Source of the DNA: VRUE01 sp963728045
GTDB taxonomy: Bacteria; Actinomycetota; Thermoleophilia; Solirubrobacterales; 70-9
Reading direction: 5' to 3'
DNA length: 64,000 nucleotides
Assembly (NCBI GenBank): GCA_963728045.1
Contig: CAVSIE010000004.1
Span: forward strand, 124,001 to 188,000
Shown: positions 18,960-27,472 of the stretch, one piece after another
How positions within the stretch are numbered: the stretch's first letter is position 1
Layout: each line of letters opens with the position of its first letter
Position numbers and translations under genes: made by a program
The notes under the pieces: generated by a model
Told to the model about the DNA's origin: nothing
Databases searched by the model: none
Seen by the model: the letters and a program-made list of their open reading frames with translations, nothing else

Positions 18960-19234
18960 CAGCTCTCGTCCTCTCCCTCCATCGAGAAGTCGCCTGGCCG
19001 GTAGTGGCCGGAGTTCCAGACGATGCCGGCGAGCAGGTCGTCGGATGAGACTTCGAGCGCGTCTCGGAGCTTGACCAGCGTGTCGATCCGGGCGATGCGC
19101 AGCCCCCGCTCCAGCTGGCTTACCTCGGTCCGGTGGACCGAGGCCCGAAGGCTCACCTCCTCCTGGGAGAGGTCGGCAAGCTTGCGGCAACGCACCAGGT
19201 TGTCCCCGAAGCGGGCGGCAATGTCAACGAACAT
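18959..19234 (-). CDS. XRE-family HTH regulator, paralogue of neighbour
   Basis: 91 residues from the ATG at 19234. HTH_3 domain: FGDNLVRCRKLADLSQEEVS, VHRTEVSQLERGLR, RIDTLVKLRDALEV. Tandem duplicate of the 18672-18959 gene, so two related repressors may act together or antagonise each other. Overlaps the upstream gene's end by 11 bp, so the three minus-strand genes 19586-18672 form an operon. Confidence 0.85.
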   Translation of the reverse strand: MFVDIAARFGDNLVRCRKLADLSQEEVSLRASVHRTEVSQLERGLRIARIDTLVKLRDALEVSSDDLLAGIVWNSGHYRPGDFSMEGEDES

Positions 19235-19586
19235 TGCCCTCACCCCCCGTGAGCTGGCCGAGCAAGCCGTGAAGCGCCTCGTGCTCCGAGACGACGCGCT
19301 GGTACTCGTTCTCCTTGTCGTATATCTCGGCGAGGTCGCGGAGCACATCGCGTACGTCGCGATCGGGGACGATGGAGTTGCTATCGAGCGCCGCAATCAG
19401 CTTCTCGTAAACGGCCTCTTCTCGATGTAGGCGGCGCGGCTCTTTGAGCTGCTTGGGGTACTGGGTCAGCTCTTCTCGAATGCCGTTGCGGGCGATTTCG
19501 AAGAGGCAGCGCAGAAACTTGCGATGCGCGGCGGGGATCGCGACGGCGACGGCATCGCCGTCCCCCGTAGGGTTCTGATCAGCCAT
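19224..19586 (-). CDS. Hypothetical helical protein, first gene of the XRE operon
   Basis: 120 residues, mainly predicted helical (FLRCLFEIARNGIREELTQY, EAVYEKLIAALDS, DVLRDLAEIYDKENEYQRVV). No known motif. Translationally coupled to two XRE regulators, so it may be their ligand sensor or a co-factor; that is inference. Confidence 0.65.
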   Translation of the reverse strand: MADQNPTGDGDAVAVAIPAAHRKFLRCLFEIARNGIREELTQYPKQLKEPRRLHREEAVYEKLIAALDSNSIVPDRDVRDVLRDLAEIYDKENEYQRVVSEHEALHGLLGQLTGGEGNVR

Positions 19587-19789
19587 GAGGAGCTATGCCT
19601 CCTTGTGGTCAGGCCCTCGGTTGGCGTTAGCGCGCCGCCGAGGGCCGCATCTCTGAGGCCGGTAGCTCGCTACCGTTCCCGCTGCGACGGGGCGAGTTCC
19701 GCTTGACCCGTCGCCACGGGGCCGGCGTCACCAGCGCGCGGCCCCACTTATGTTTGAGGTCGAAGCCTACCAAGCTTTCCAAACATATT

Positions 19790-20032
19790 GTGAATCCCCG
19801 TCAGACCCCATATCCGCAACCCGCTCTGGGTAGTGCAATTCGCGAGCTGCGCCAGAAGAGGGGCGCTAGCTTGAAAAGCCTGGCGCCCGAGGCGGGGATC
19901 ACGCTCAACATGCTGTCGCTTATCGAGCGCGGCGAAGCCAACCCCACGTGGGAGACCGTCAGGGGAATTGCGGGGGCTCTCGGGGTGCAGGTGTCGGAGT
20001 TGGCAAAGCTGGCCGAGAAGTTCGAGCGGTAG
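19790..20032 (+). CDS. XRE-family HTH regulator
   Basis: 80 residues from GTG 19790. HTH_3 domain fills most of it: LGSAIRELRQKRGASLKSLA, ITLNMLSLIERGEANPTWET, RGIAGALGVQVSELAKL. A longer frame begins with a TTG at 19703 but its extra 29 residues look non-coding. It is divergent from the 19586-18672 operon; the roughly 200-bp gap between them probably holds shared control sites. Confidence 0.75.
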   Translation: MNPRQTPYPQPALGSAIRELRQKRGASLKSLAPEAGITLNMLSLIERGEANPTWETVRGIAGALGVQVSELAKLAEKFER

Positions 20033-20059
20033 ACCCGCTTAACGTTCTGTCTGACAGAC

Positions 20060-20431
20060 CTACGAAGACATCGGTAGAGCTCGCACGCGAATCCGAGAGG
20101 GCTCAATCACTACAACGCTGCCGGCTGTGAGATCGCTTTTGATCGCTTCGAGATTCGACAGCAGCGTTTCAGCCTGGCGCTCGGGCCTTCGCTGCGTGCC
20201 GTGGCGGAACAGAACGACCGACGGCGAGCGCTCTTGGCGAGTTGCGAGCAACGTGCCGAAGTCAGTGTCGGCCGAGACGATTACCCGTTGCTCTTGCTGA
20301 GCGCGGACGAAGATCTCCTCGTCGCTGGCAGCCTGCAAGCCGTAGTCGCGTACGTGAGCGGTGTCGTGTCCGGCAGCTTGAAGCCGCTCAGCGAGCGTGG
20401 GGGAGAGTGCGTTGTCGATCAGGAACTTCAC
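20060..20431 (-). CDS. DUF5615 PIN-like toxin
   Basis: 123 residues. Starts MKFLIDNALSPTLAERLQAAG (PIN-like first Asp), then VRDYGLQAASDEEIFVRA and RVIVSADTDFGTLLA with the second acidic cluster, the usual DUF5615 pattern. These proteins are predicted ribonuclease-type toxins paired with DUF433 antitoxins. Its ATG overlaps the end of the DUF433 gene by 4 bp, fixing the start. Confidence 0.88.
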   Translation of the reverse strand: MKFLIDNALSPTLAERLQAAGHDTAHVRDYGLQAASDEEIFVRAQQEQRVIVSADTDFGTLLATRQERSPSVVLFRHGTQRRPERQAETLLSNLEAIKSDLTAGSVVVIEPSRIRVRALPMSS

Positions 20432-20658
20432 CCGGGGATGGCGAGCGGCAGCTCGCGCTCCCGCACGGCCTCAGCCGCGTAACGCATGGCCTCACGAACG
20501 TCCTCGGCCTCCAGGTCGGGGTAGGCGGCGAGGATCTCAGTCTCATCCATGCCGTCGGCGACCATGCCGACGACGGTCGCCACCGGAATCCGCAGGCCGC
20601 GGATGCAGGGGACTCCGCCCATCTGGTCAGGCCGCACAGTGATCCGCGTGAAGCTCAT
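20428..20658 (-). CDS. DUF433 antitoxin
   Basis: 76 residues from the ATG at 20658. Typical DUF433 sequence: ITVRPDQMGGVPCIRGLRIP and VATVVGMVADGMDETEILAAYPDL (cut here into two overlapping parts), a winged-helix-like DNA-binding fold. Upstream partner of the DUF5615 toxin in a standard two-gene module; such pairs stabilise mobile elements. A longer frame upstream overlaps the oriT-like region and was rejected. Confidence 0.88.
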   Translation of the reverse strand: MSFTRITVRPDQMGGVPCIRGLRIPVATVVGMVADGMDETEILAAYPDLEAEDVREAMRYAAEAVRERELPLAIPG

Positions 20659-20777
20659 TGAGCCAGCGTAGCGGCGGGAGGTCAATTCTGGCTCGAATTC
20701 ATTCATCAGCACGAAGCCAGCAGCCAGCAGAGATCCCCAAAACGCAGAACAGGCAGAGGCACAGAAACCTGAGACAC

Positions 20778-20835
20778 CAGTGCTCTGCACTGCTGTTGAG
20801 GAGGTCTCTGCATCAACTGAGACCTCCTCAACAGC
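20778..20835. other. Candidate oriT: two adjacent inverted repeats upstream of the relaxase
   Basis: A large inverted repeat has 17-bp perfect arms (20792-20808 and 20819-20835) around a 10-nt loop. A smaller one (CAGTGC, 3-nt loop, GCACTG; 20778-20792) abuts it. It lies in the 255-bp gap between the toxin-antitoxin operon and the MobF relaxase, about 80 bp before the relaxase start. MobF transfer origins usually have an inverted repeat next to the nic site near the relaxase gene. No conserved nic sequence could be confirmed by eye. The flanks (20836-20880) are AC-rich and otherwise featureless. Confidence 0.55.
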
Positions 20836-20913
20836 CAACAGCAACCACCCTCACGCCTCATCACTTTGTTAAGAGAGCGGGGCAAAACGCGCTCCCGCTG
20901 GACAGAGGGGGTG

Positions 20914-23900
20914 ATGCTGTCCATCGGAAAGCTCGGGATCGGCCAAGAGCGCTACTACCTCGACAAGGTCGCCGAAGGCGCGGAGGACTACTACTCCGGC
21001 GAGGGCGAGGCTGCCGGCGAGTGGATCGGCGACGCCGCCGACCGCCTCGGCCTCGAAGGCGAGATCACAGCCGACCAGCTCACGGCGATACTCACCGGCC
21101 ACAACCCGGTCGACGGAGAGCCACTGCTCGGCCGCCAGGGCGTACCGGGGAAGGGATCGGTCCCCGGCTTCGACCTCACCTTCTCCGCCCCCAAGTCGGT
21201 CTCCCTGCTCTGGGCCCTCGGCGGACCAGTCGCCGCCCTCGAAGTCCAAGCTGCCCACCGCGAAGCCGTGGGAGCCGCCCTCTCCTACATGCAATGCGAG
21301 GCGTGTTTGACGAGGCGGGGAGCGGGAGGCTCTGAGTTCGTCCAGGGCTCGGGCTACCTCGCCGCCGCCTACCGCCACCGCGCCTCACGCAACGGCGATC
21401 CGCAGCTCCATACCCACGTCCTCGTCGCCAACGCGACCCAGGGACCGGATGGGCACTGGACCCGCCTCTACCACCCGGCGATCTATGACCACGCAACCAC
21501 CGCCTCCTACATCTACGAGGCCCACCTGCGCCACGAGCTGACCCGCCGCCTCGGGGTCGAGTGGCAACCGACCCGCAAGGGCATTGCTGAGATCGCGGGC
21601 TTCGCCGACGAGCACCTGCGCGCCTTCTCCACGCGCCGCGCAGAAATCCTCGAGGCGGCAGGCGCCGATGCCTCGGCGGCCTCGCGCCAGGTAGCGACGC
21701 TCGCCACTCGCAAGCCGAAGGATTCAGACGTCTCGCGTGGCGAGTTGCTTGAGCGCTGGCGATCGCGGGCGAATGAGATCGGCCTCGATCGGGAGACGAT
21801 CGAGCGCACCTTCGACCCGGAGGTAGGGCTGGGACCCAGTGCCGCCGTGAGCCGCACGGTCTCTACCTGGCAGGTAGACCGTGCGGTCACGGCGGCGGGG
21901 TCCCACTTCGACAGGCGAGACGCGATCCAGGCGGTTGCCGACTCGCTTCATCAGGGAGCGACGGGAGCCGAGGTCGAGCGGTTGGCCGATGCCTTCCTCA
22001 CTTCCGATTACGTGATCCAGGTCGGCGAGAGTCGCACCGGACCCCGCTACACCACCCGGCGAATCTGGGAGCTGGAGCGCGAGGCGCTTGCGGCGGTCGA
22101 GCGGATGCGCTCGCAGGGTCCGACTCCAGCAGGCGAGCTGGTCACGGCGCGAGTGATCGCTGCTCGCCCCACATTGAAGGAAGACCAGCGCCAGATGGTC
22201 CGCCGCCTTCTCACCGGCTCAGAAGGAGTCACGGTCGTGATCGGCGAGGCGGGTACCGGCAAGACCTTCGCCATCGTCGCCGCAGCCGAGGGCTGGGCGC
22301 AGGCCGGAATCGAGATGCGCGCCGCAGCTCCGACATGGAGGGCCGCGAACGTGATGCGCTCGGATGGTCTTCCCGCCACCACCGTCGCCAGCCTCTTGGT
22401 TGAGCTTGATTGTGCCGAGCACGAGGACAGCGACGGACTTCCCCAGGGATCGGTCCTGCTTGTGGACGAGGCGGGCATGGTGGACTCCGCGACGCTGGCG
22501 CGGCTCATCTCCCACGCCGAGCGAGCGCAAGCCAAGCTCGTCCTCGTCGGCGATCCCGAGCAGTTGGGCGAGATCGAAGCGGGCGGCTTGTTCAGGGCGG
22601 TTTCGGATCGAACGGAGCCGATCCGTCTCGATGAGGTGATCCGCCACCGCCACGAGCTCGACCGTGTGGCGGCGAAGCGGATCAGGGACGGCGAGGGACG
22701 CGAGGCGCTTGGCCTCTATGAGTCGGGTGAGCGGATCACGGTCGCACCGAATGCCGAGGCTCGCCGCGAGGCGATGGTCCGCGACTGGCACGACGCGTTC
22801 GAGCGCGGTGAGGACGCGGTGATGGTCGCCAAGCGAAACGCCGACGTGGAGAAGCTGAACGCGATGGCGCGCGAGGTCCGCGAGCAGGTTGGGCATCTCG
22901 GAGCCGATGAGATCCGGGTTGGAGAAGCGAGATTCGCCGCCGGCGATCTAGTCATCACCCGCGTCAACGACCGCGCCGCCGCCATCTACAACCGCGAGCG
23001 CTGGCGGATTGCCGAGGTCGATGCCGAGAAGGGCAGCGCGGTCCTCGAAGGCATCGACCAGGCCCGCATGGTCAAGATCGGAGCCGACTACCTGGCGCAG
23101 ACCGCCCCGCACTCAGAAGCCCCGGCGCTCCAGCACGCCTACGCCGTCACGACCTACTCGGCGCAGGGGTCCACCTTCGAGCGGGCCTTCGTCATGGCCG
23201 ACCCCTCGATGGACAAGCAGGAGCTATACGTCGCCGCCTCGCGTACCCGCGAGCAGACCTTCCTCTACGCAATGCCGGAGATCCAAGTCCACCGCGAGGA
23301 GATCGCGCCGGAGTCCCCCTACCTGGGCGAGGGCATTCCGCATATCGCCGAAGCCGCCGAGCGCGACCGTGCGCAGATCGCCGCCCACGAGGTTGCTCTT
23401 CGCTCGCAGTTCTCCGGCCTGCCGACTGAGGAGCTGGTCGTAAGAGGCGACGACCTACGAGCTGCCGCAGACCGCGAGGCCAGGGTGGAGGAGCGAAGGG
23501 GCCGCTTGCAGGAGCGGATCGAGCGAGCCCGCGAGCACATCGAGGGCTATACGACCGAACGCGAGGCCGTACAGGCGCTACCGCGCCGCCAGCGCCGCGA
23601 GGAGCTGATCCGCATCGACACCTTCGAAGCACACAGCCTCAAAGCGTTGTCCCGCCTCGAAGTCGAGATGAAAGAACTGCCCACCGTCGGCAATGCGGCC
23701 CGGCGCGAGCTGGCGGTCGCCGAACATGTTCTCGCGCAGCGGCGGGAGCTACCGATCATTGCGGCACGGATCTCACCGCCCATGTACATCAAGGCCGAGC
23801 TGGGGGAGAGGCCAAGCGATCCAATCAAGCAGAGGGCATGGGATCGCGGCGTCTCCCAGATCGAGCGCTATCGCCAGGAGCATGGCGTCAAGGAGTCCAA

Positions 23901-24054
23901 CCAAGCCTTTGGCCTGGAGCCGAGACGGGGAGCCGAGCGGGCACGCCATGAAGCAGCGCGACGAAGACTCCTGGAGGTGCAACGAGTCCTCGGTCTAGAC
24001 AAGCAGGTCGCTAGGGCGCGCCATCTCCGCCGGGGTCTCGTTCTGGGCCGATAG
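20914..24054 (+). CDS. MobF (TrwC/TraA-type) conjugative relaxase-helicase
   Basis: 1046 residues from ATG 20914. The TrwC relaxase domain (about 1-290) has the N-terminal tyrosines (RYY at 13-15, DYY at 25-27), FDLTFSAPKSVSLLWA, and the HUH triad in YRHRASRNGDPQLHTHVLV (His 155, 166, 168). The helicase part (about 420-780) has Walker A GEAGTGKTFA, Walker B LLVDEAGMVD, GDPEQLGEIEAGG and HAYAVTTYSAQGSTFERAF. The C-terminal 250 residues are charged and coiled-coil-like. It would nick oriT and unwind the strand for transfer. No coupling protein or secretion genes accompany it, which points to mobilization by a helper. Confidence 0.93.
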   Translation: MLSIGKLGIGQERYYLDKVAEGAEDYYSGEGEAAGEWIGDAADRLGLEGEITADQLTAILTGHNPVDGEPLLGRQGVPGKGSVPGFDLTFSAPKSVSLLWALGGPVAALEVQAAHREAVGAALSYMQCEACLTRRGAGGSEFVQGSGYLAAAYRHRASRNGDPQLHTHVLVANATQGPDGHWTRLYHPAIYDHATTASYIYEAHLRHELTRRLGVEWQPTRKGIAEIAGFADEHLRAFSTRRAEILEAAGADASAASRQVATLATRKPKDSDVSRGELLERWRSRANEIGLDRETIERTFDPEVGLGPSAAVSRTVSTWQVDRAVTAAGSHFDRRDAIQAVADSLHQGATGAEVERLADAFLTSDYVIQVGESRTGPRYTTRRIWELEREALAAVERMRSQGPTPAGELVTARVIAARPTLKEDQRQMVRRLLTGSEGVTVVIGEAGTGKTFAIVAAAEGWAQAGIEMRAAAPTWRAANVMRSDGLPATTVASLLVELDCAEHEDSDGLPQGSVLLVDEAGMVDSATLARLISHAERAQAKLVLVGDPEQLGEIEAGGLFRAVSDRTEPIRLDEVIRHRHELDRVAAKRIRDGEGREALGLYESGERITVAPNAEARREAMVRDWHDAFERGEDAVMVAKRNADVEKLNAMAREVREQVGHLGADEIRVGEARFAAGDLVITRVNDRAAAIYNRERWRIAEVDAEKGSAVLEGIDQARMVKIGADYLAQTAPHSEAPALQHAYAVTTYSAQGSTFERAFVMADPSMDKQELYVAASRTREQTFLYAMPEIQVHREEIAPESPYLGEGIPHIAEAAERDRAQIAAHEVALRSQFSGLPTEELVVRGDDLRAAADREARVEERRGRLQERIERAREHIEGYTTEREAVQALPRRQRREELIRIDTFEAHSLKALSRLEVEMKELPTVGNAARRELAVAEHVLAQRRELPIIAARISPPMYIKAELGERPSDPIKQRAWDRGVSQIERYRQEHGVKESNQAFGLEPRRGAERARHEAARRRLLEVQRVLGLDKQVARARHLRRGLVLGR

Positions 24055-24158
24055 GAACCCCGGGAAAGCGGTTAATTCAGTCTCGCCCTGCCTTGCCTTA
24101 TGTGAGAAGTAAAGGCTTCGGACAAGTACCGTCTAGGAATCGGGATAGTCTCCCGGGG

Positions 24159-24992
24159 ATGGCGGTGGACAAAGCCATGGAGGACGCGGCAGCCAACAGG
24201 CTTGAAGTGACCATTGTCCAACCGATGAAGCAAGGTGGGCAAAAGACGGTCCTCTTGGTTGAGCAGGAAACGGATCAATACGTGATGAAGGTCATGTCTA
24301 CGGGACCGAGCCAGCCCGACGCGTTGAAGCGAGCCACGCGGGAGGTCGAGCTGCTCAGCAAAATCGACCATCCGAACGTGGTCAAAGTCGCCTCGGATTT
24401 GCTGGAGCTAGGGGAACCACCGCAGGGAGTGGCTTGGTTGGAGGAGTTCTTGGAGGGCGACGACCTGGGGGATGCGATCACGGCCCCATGGGACTGGAGC
24501 GCGACCAAGCAGATGGCTACGGAGGTTGCTCGGGGCTTGGCTGAGATGCATGACATGAAAGTGGTGCATCGCGATCTCAGCGCAAACAACGTACGCAGAT
24601 TGACGACGGGCAACTGCGTCGTGATGGACCCCGGCTACGCCCGGCATACCGGCCGTAGCCAGCTAACCGCCGCGGGTCAGCCTGGCACCCCGGGCTTCTT
24701 GAGTCCCGAGCACCTTCAAAGCTATTCCGGTGCACCAACGGCCGCCTCGGACGTGTTCTGCGTTGGGATTCTCATGCATCTTGCATTGACGAAAGACCTT
24801 CCCATTCCGTTCACTGGAGACCTTGGTGACTATGCGGTTCGTCTAGCCAGCGTGCAGGTTGCTGACATCAAATCCGCGAGGCCGGACCTCGGTGACGAAG
24901 CCGTCGCGGTCATTCGAAGGTGCCTACATTCACAGCCAGCTCGTCGATACCGGAACGGTCGACGACTAACCGAAGCTCTGGAGGCGCTGTAG
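24159..24992 (+). CDS. Hanks-type Ser/Thr protein kinase, element cargo
   Basis: 277 residues from ATG 24159; upstream TTG (24093) and GTG (24102) starts are possible. Kinase motifs: a Gly-containing loop (MKQGGQKTVLLV), Lys 44 in YVMKV, the helix-C Glu in REVELLSKIDHPNVV, catalytic HRDLSANNV (Asp 139, Asn 144), metal site VVMDPGYAR (DPG in place of DFG), and a GTPGFLSPEHLQ substrate loop. All catalytic residues are present. No transmembrane or sensor domain follows. The stop shares its last base with the next gene's GTG (TAGTG), so the two are coupled. GC is lower than in the chromosomal genes. A defence or regulatory role is inferred from position. Confidence 0.88.
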   Translation: MAVDKAMEDAAANRLEVTIVQPMKQGGQKTVLLVEQETDQYVMKVMSTGPSQPDALKRATREVELLSKIDHPNVVKVASDLLELGEPPQGVAWLEEFLEGDDLGDAITAPWDWSATKQMATEVARGLAEMHDMKVVHRDLSANNVRRLTTGNCVVMDPGYARHTGRSQLTAAGQPGTPGFLSPEHLQSYSGAPTAASDVFCVGILMHLALTKDLPIPFTGDLGDYAVRLASVQVADIKSARPDLGDEAVAVIRRCLHSQPARRYRNGRRLTEALEAL

Positions 24993-26137
24993 TGCATCTA
25001 CTTGTTGAGGACACGGCCCGCAACAACCTTGTCTCTTGGACGCAACGCGCAGTGGAAGCAGGAACGGCCAGGGGGGCTGTTCTCAGTCCTTTTACGTCGC
25101 CGCGACTAAACACCGGCTACAAGCAGAGTGCTCAGCAAACGGCCGATCGTCTTCGCGACTGCGGGGCCGAGTTTTGGTTCGACCCGGCAACCCACGCCCT
25201 CCAGATGCCAAATGTAGGCGATTTCCGGTACTACCAAGATTGGGATCTATGGGCACCTGGTGCAACCAATGTTCTAGGTAGCAAAGGAGATCAGCGCGAT
25301 CACGTCCGTCGCGTCTTTTCCATCCAGGATGCTCTCGGGGCACCGCATCTAGCCCCAACGGTGCTCCTGCACTCCCCGCAGAGCACGACGAGCCAAAGAG
25401 CGCTAGAGATCGCCGAAGTTGCTGCCGAAGAGGATCCACAGTGCTACATCGCCGTGGCTGGTGACTCGGCTTTTTGGGGAGCTGGGAACGTCCTTGACGC
25501 CCATGTAGGTGGCTTGGCTCAAATAGCTCCTGCCGGGTGGTTTCTGGGGGTTGCTAGGAACCTTGCCGTTCTGCCAGTTCCTGCGGCGCAAGAGGAGGTT
25601 CATGGTCTTTGCCGAACGACCCGCGCCCTCAGCGAAGATGGTCCTGTTCATGTGTCCCACGGTGATCTAGCCGCTTTGCCGGCATTTGTCGCAGGTGCAG
25701 CAAGTATCGGAACCGGATGGGACCCAAGACAGCGCGCGTGCGCTTACAACAACTACGCCCAGCGCGGAACGGGCGGAGACGGTGGCCAGTGGTTCGTCCA
25801 GACGACTCTGTGTGGCTTGCTATCGCTTCTGCCTCGAGCGGACACTGAGCTTCTCAACAGCGGTGATGCCGCCCTAGCAACCACCTTGCTACCGGGAAAC
25901 GTTCCACCTGGACCACCAGAGGTCTGGGATCATCATGCCCAGGTTCTGCACGACCTTGCCACTGAACTAGTGCCGGGCGGCGAAGCCGGCCACCAAACAC
26001 TCAAAGCCGCCTATGGAGCAGCACGGACCGACTGGAATAGAGTGGTGGCTGTAATCGGCGGCTCGTCTCGCGCCAGCGCATGGCTGCAAGAGATCTCTGC
26101 CGGGCTTGATCTATTTGCTGCCAGCGAGGGTTGGTGA
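24992..26137 (+). CDS. Unknown protein coupled to the kinase
   Basis: 381 residues from GTG 24992, immediately after the kinase. No family was recognised. Soluble, with predicted alternating strands and helices. Notable segments: GTARGAVLSPFTSPRLNTGY near the N-terminus, CYIAVAGDSAFWGAG mid-protein, and GPVHVSHGDLAALPAFVAGA followed by SIGTGWDPRQR, which resembles the last strands of a TIM barrel with a Gly-rich loop. It could be an enzyme controlled by the kinase, but this is a guess. Its last 27 bp overlap the convergent nuclease-like gene. Confidence 0.75.
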   Translation: MHLLVEDTARNNLVSWTQRAVEAGTARGAVLSPFTSPRLNTGYKQSAQQTADRLRDCGAEFWFDPATHALQMPNVGDFRYYQDWDLWAPGATNVLGSKGDQRDHVRRVFSIQDALGAPHLAPTVLLHSPQSTTSQRALEIAEVAAEEDPQCYIAVAGDSAFWGAGNVLDAHVGGLAQIAPAGWFLGVARNLAVLPVPAAQEEVHGLCRTTRALSEDGPVHVSHGDLAALPAFVAGAASIGTGWDPRQRACAYNNYAQRGTGGDGGQWFVQTTLCGLLSLLPRADTELLNSGDAALATTLLPGNVPPGPPEVWDHHAQVLHDLATELVPGGEAGHQTLKAAYGAARTDWNRVVAVIGGSSRASAWLQEISAGLDLFAASEGW

Positions 26138-26836
26138 GCCAAGGGCCGCAGCAACAACATGCTCTGAGCCCCACAACCTGCGAGCAGCCGACAAATCAGT
26201 AGCTCGTATTCGTTGCACCCATTTGCCAGCGACGACTAGACCGCCGCGATCCGCTTTGACGGCTTCCCCTGCCGAAAGTAGCGACGCTTCGGATAGCTGT
26301 GGCATGACTATCACGTAGTTGTCGCACCAGAGGGCATAAGTCCGGGCTTGCCGGAGGGCCCTTCTGAAATTCCGGACCTTAGTCTCGATCGCGTACAACC
26401 GACCTACGGTTGAGAGCGCGGAAGGCCGGATGTACCGACGATCTCCGATGTCCTGTAGTGCCCCGATCCTCAGAAGACCCTGTACCCGCCGCTGAATGGT
26501 TGAACTTGGCCACCCCAACCTCTCTGCAATTCTCTCGGTCGTCTTTCCGGCTTTCGGCGATACATGGGCAATGATGGCGGCATCTATCTCGTTCAGTACG
26601 GGGGGCACTTTCAGCGAAAGCCTCTCTCGGAGCGCGTCCTTTGGGCCGACGATTGCTACGAAATCCGGAATTCCAAAGGGACCTGCTAGCTCTCGAAAGA
26701 CCGCGACCTCTCGATGTGCGCCGGGCAGCCCCCGAATTGCCCCCAAGGCGTCCGGCTCAAGTTGGAGCTCCTCGATAGGCAAGAAGCGCCGTCCTGGGCG
26801 TGGTCGTTTCGAGTCCTTGATCCGCAGGTTCGCCAC
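26111..26836 (-). CDS. PD-(D/E)XK nuclease-like protein with inserted winged helix
   Basis: 241 residues (GTG start). The nuclease core appears split: helix Glu 43 in HREVAVFREL, then GIPDFVAIVG with Asp 58; residues about 78-140 form a winged HTH (EIDAAIIAHVS, KTTERIAERLGWPSSTIQRR, GALQDIGDRRYIRPSA); then AIETKVRNFRRALRQARTYA supplies Glu 151, Lys 153 and the Gln 163-x3-Tyr 167 motif seen in restriction-type nucleases. A DNA-binding module between motifs I and II is unusual. Convergent with the kinase/unknown pair and divergent from the membrane protein gene. It could cut DNA in a defence system or, if inactive, act as a regulator. Confidence 0.75.
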   Translation of the reverse strand: MANLRIKDSKRPRPGRRFLPIEELQLEPDALGAIRGLPGAHREVAVFRELAGPFGIPDFVAIVGPKDALRERLSLKVPPVLNEIDAAIIAHVSPKAGKTTERIAERLGWPSSTIQRRVQGLLRIGALQDIGDRRYIRPSALSTVGRLYAIETKVRNFRRALRQARTYALWCDNYVIVMPQLSEASLLSAGEAVKADRGGLVVAGKWVQRIRATDLSAARRLWGSEHVVAAALGSPTLAGSK

Positions 26837-26930
26837 GCCTCAACCCTTCCAGAATCTCGAAACCGGGGACGAGCTGTGCTGGATCGCCCAGGATGGGGTC
26901 GCTTGGACCGCCGACTAGCATGGTCGTCTC

Positions 26931-27407
26931 ATGGCCGATGTCCAGATCGAACTCGATGCGCGGGCAACTCCGGAGGAGATTGCCGGAGTCCGAGCTGCAT
27001 TTGATTCGATCGGGAAGGATGCCGAGGTTGATGCAACCTGGGAGAAGCCACCTGGGATTGGCAATGGCCCCATGTGGATGCTTATCGTTGTTTTGGGGAT
27101 TCCGATTGCTGCATTTTTGAAGTCGTTTGCCGGGAAACTTGGGGAGGAGGCCGGCGCGGCTGCCGCGACAGAATTTCGGCAGTTCATCCGGAGCCTGCGA
27201 AACGCCCGAAAAGCTTCTTACGCCTCCGATGGCTGGATCAGGTTGAAGGGGAAGAAGAAGACCGAAGTCGCGATTGCAGCGAGCCTTCCCGATGATGCGC
27301 TTGACGCGCTCTATGAGGTTGATTGGTCACGTGTTCAGGGGCGGGTTCTCATATGGGATCACGACCGAAAGATCTGGGTCGCTCATCGGCGCAGCAGTGG
27401 TCGGTGA
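26931..27407 (+). CDS. Small membrane protein of unknown function
   Basis: 158 residues. N-terminal soluble part (VQIELDARATPEEIAGVRAA), one membrane helix around residues 49-68 (MWMLIVVLGIPIAAFLKSF), then a basic region (RLKGKKKTEVAIAASLPDDA) and a C-terminal strand-rich end. No motif recognised. It is the last gene of the cargo before the right-end repeat. One could imagine a membrane effector for the kinase/nuclease locus, but nothing in the sequence proves it. Confidence 0.7.
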   Translation: MADVQIELDARATPEEIAGVRAAFDSIGKDAEVDATWEKPPGIGNGPMWMLIVVLGIPIAAFLKSFAGKLGEEAGAAAATEFRQFIRSLRNARKASYASDGWIRLKGKKKTEVAIAASLPDDALDALYEVDWSRVQGRVLIWDHDRKIWVAHRRSSGR

Positions 27408-27472
27408 TCGGGTCTTTGCTGTCGCGAGGCGCGCCGCTTGATTGGCCACTCGGCCACGTTTAGACCGGCCTC

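Noticed and set aside
20659..20844. N-terminal extension of the DUF433 antitoxin
   Set aside because: The extra 62 residues overlap the oriT-like inverted repeat and do not resemble the family.
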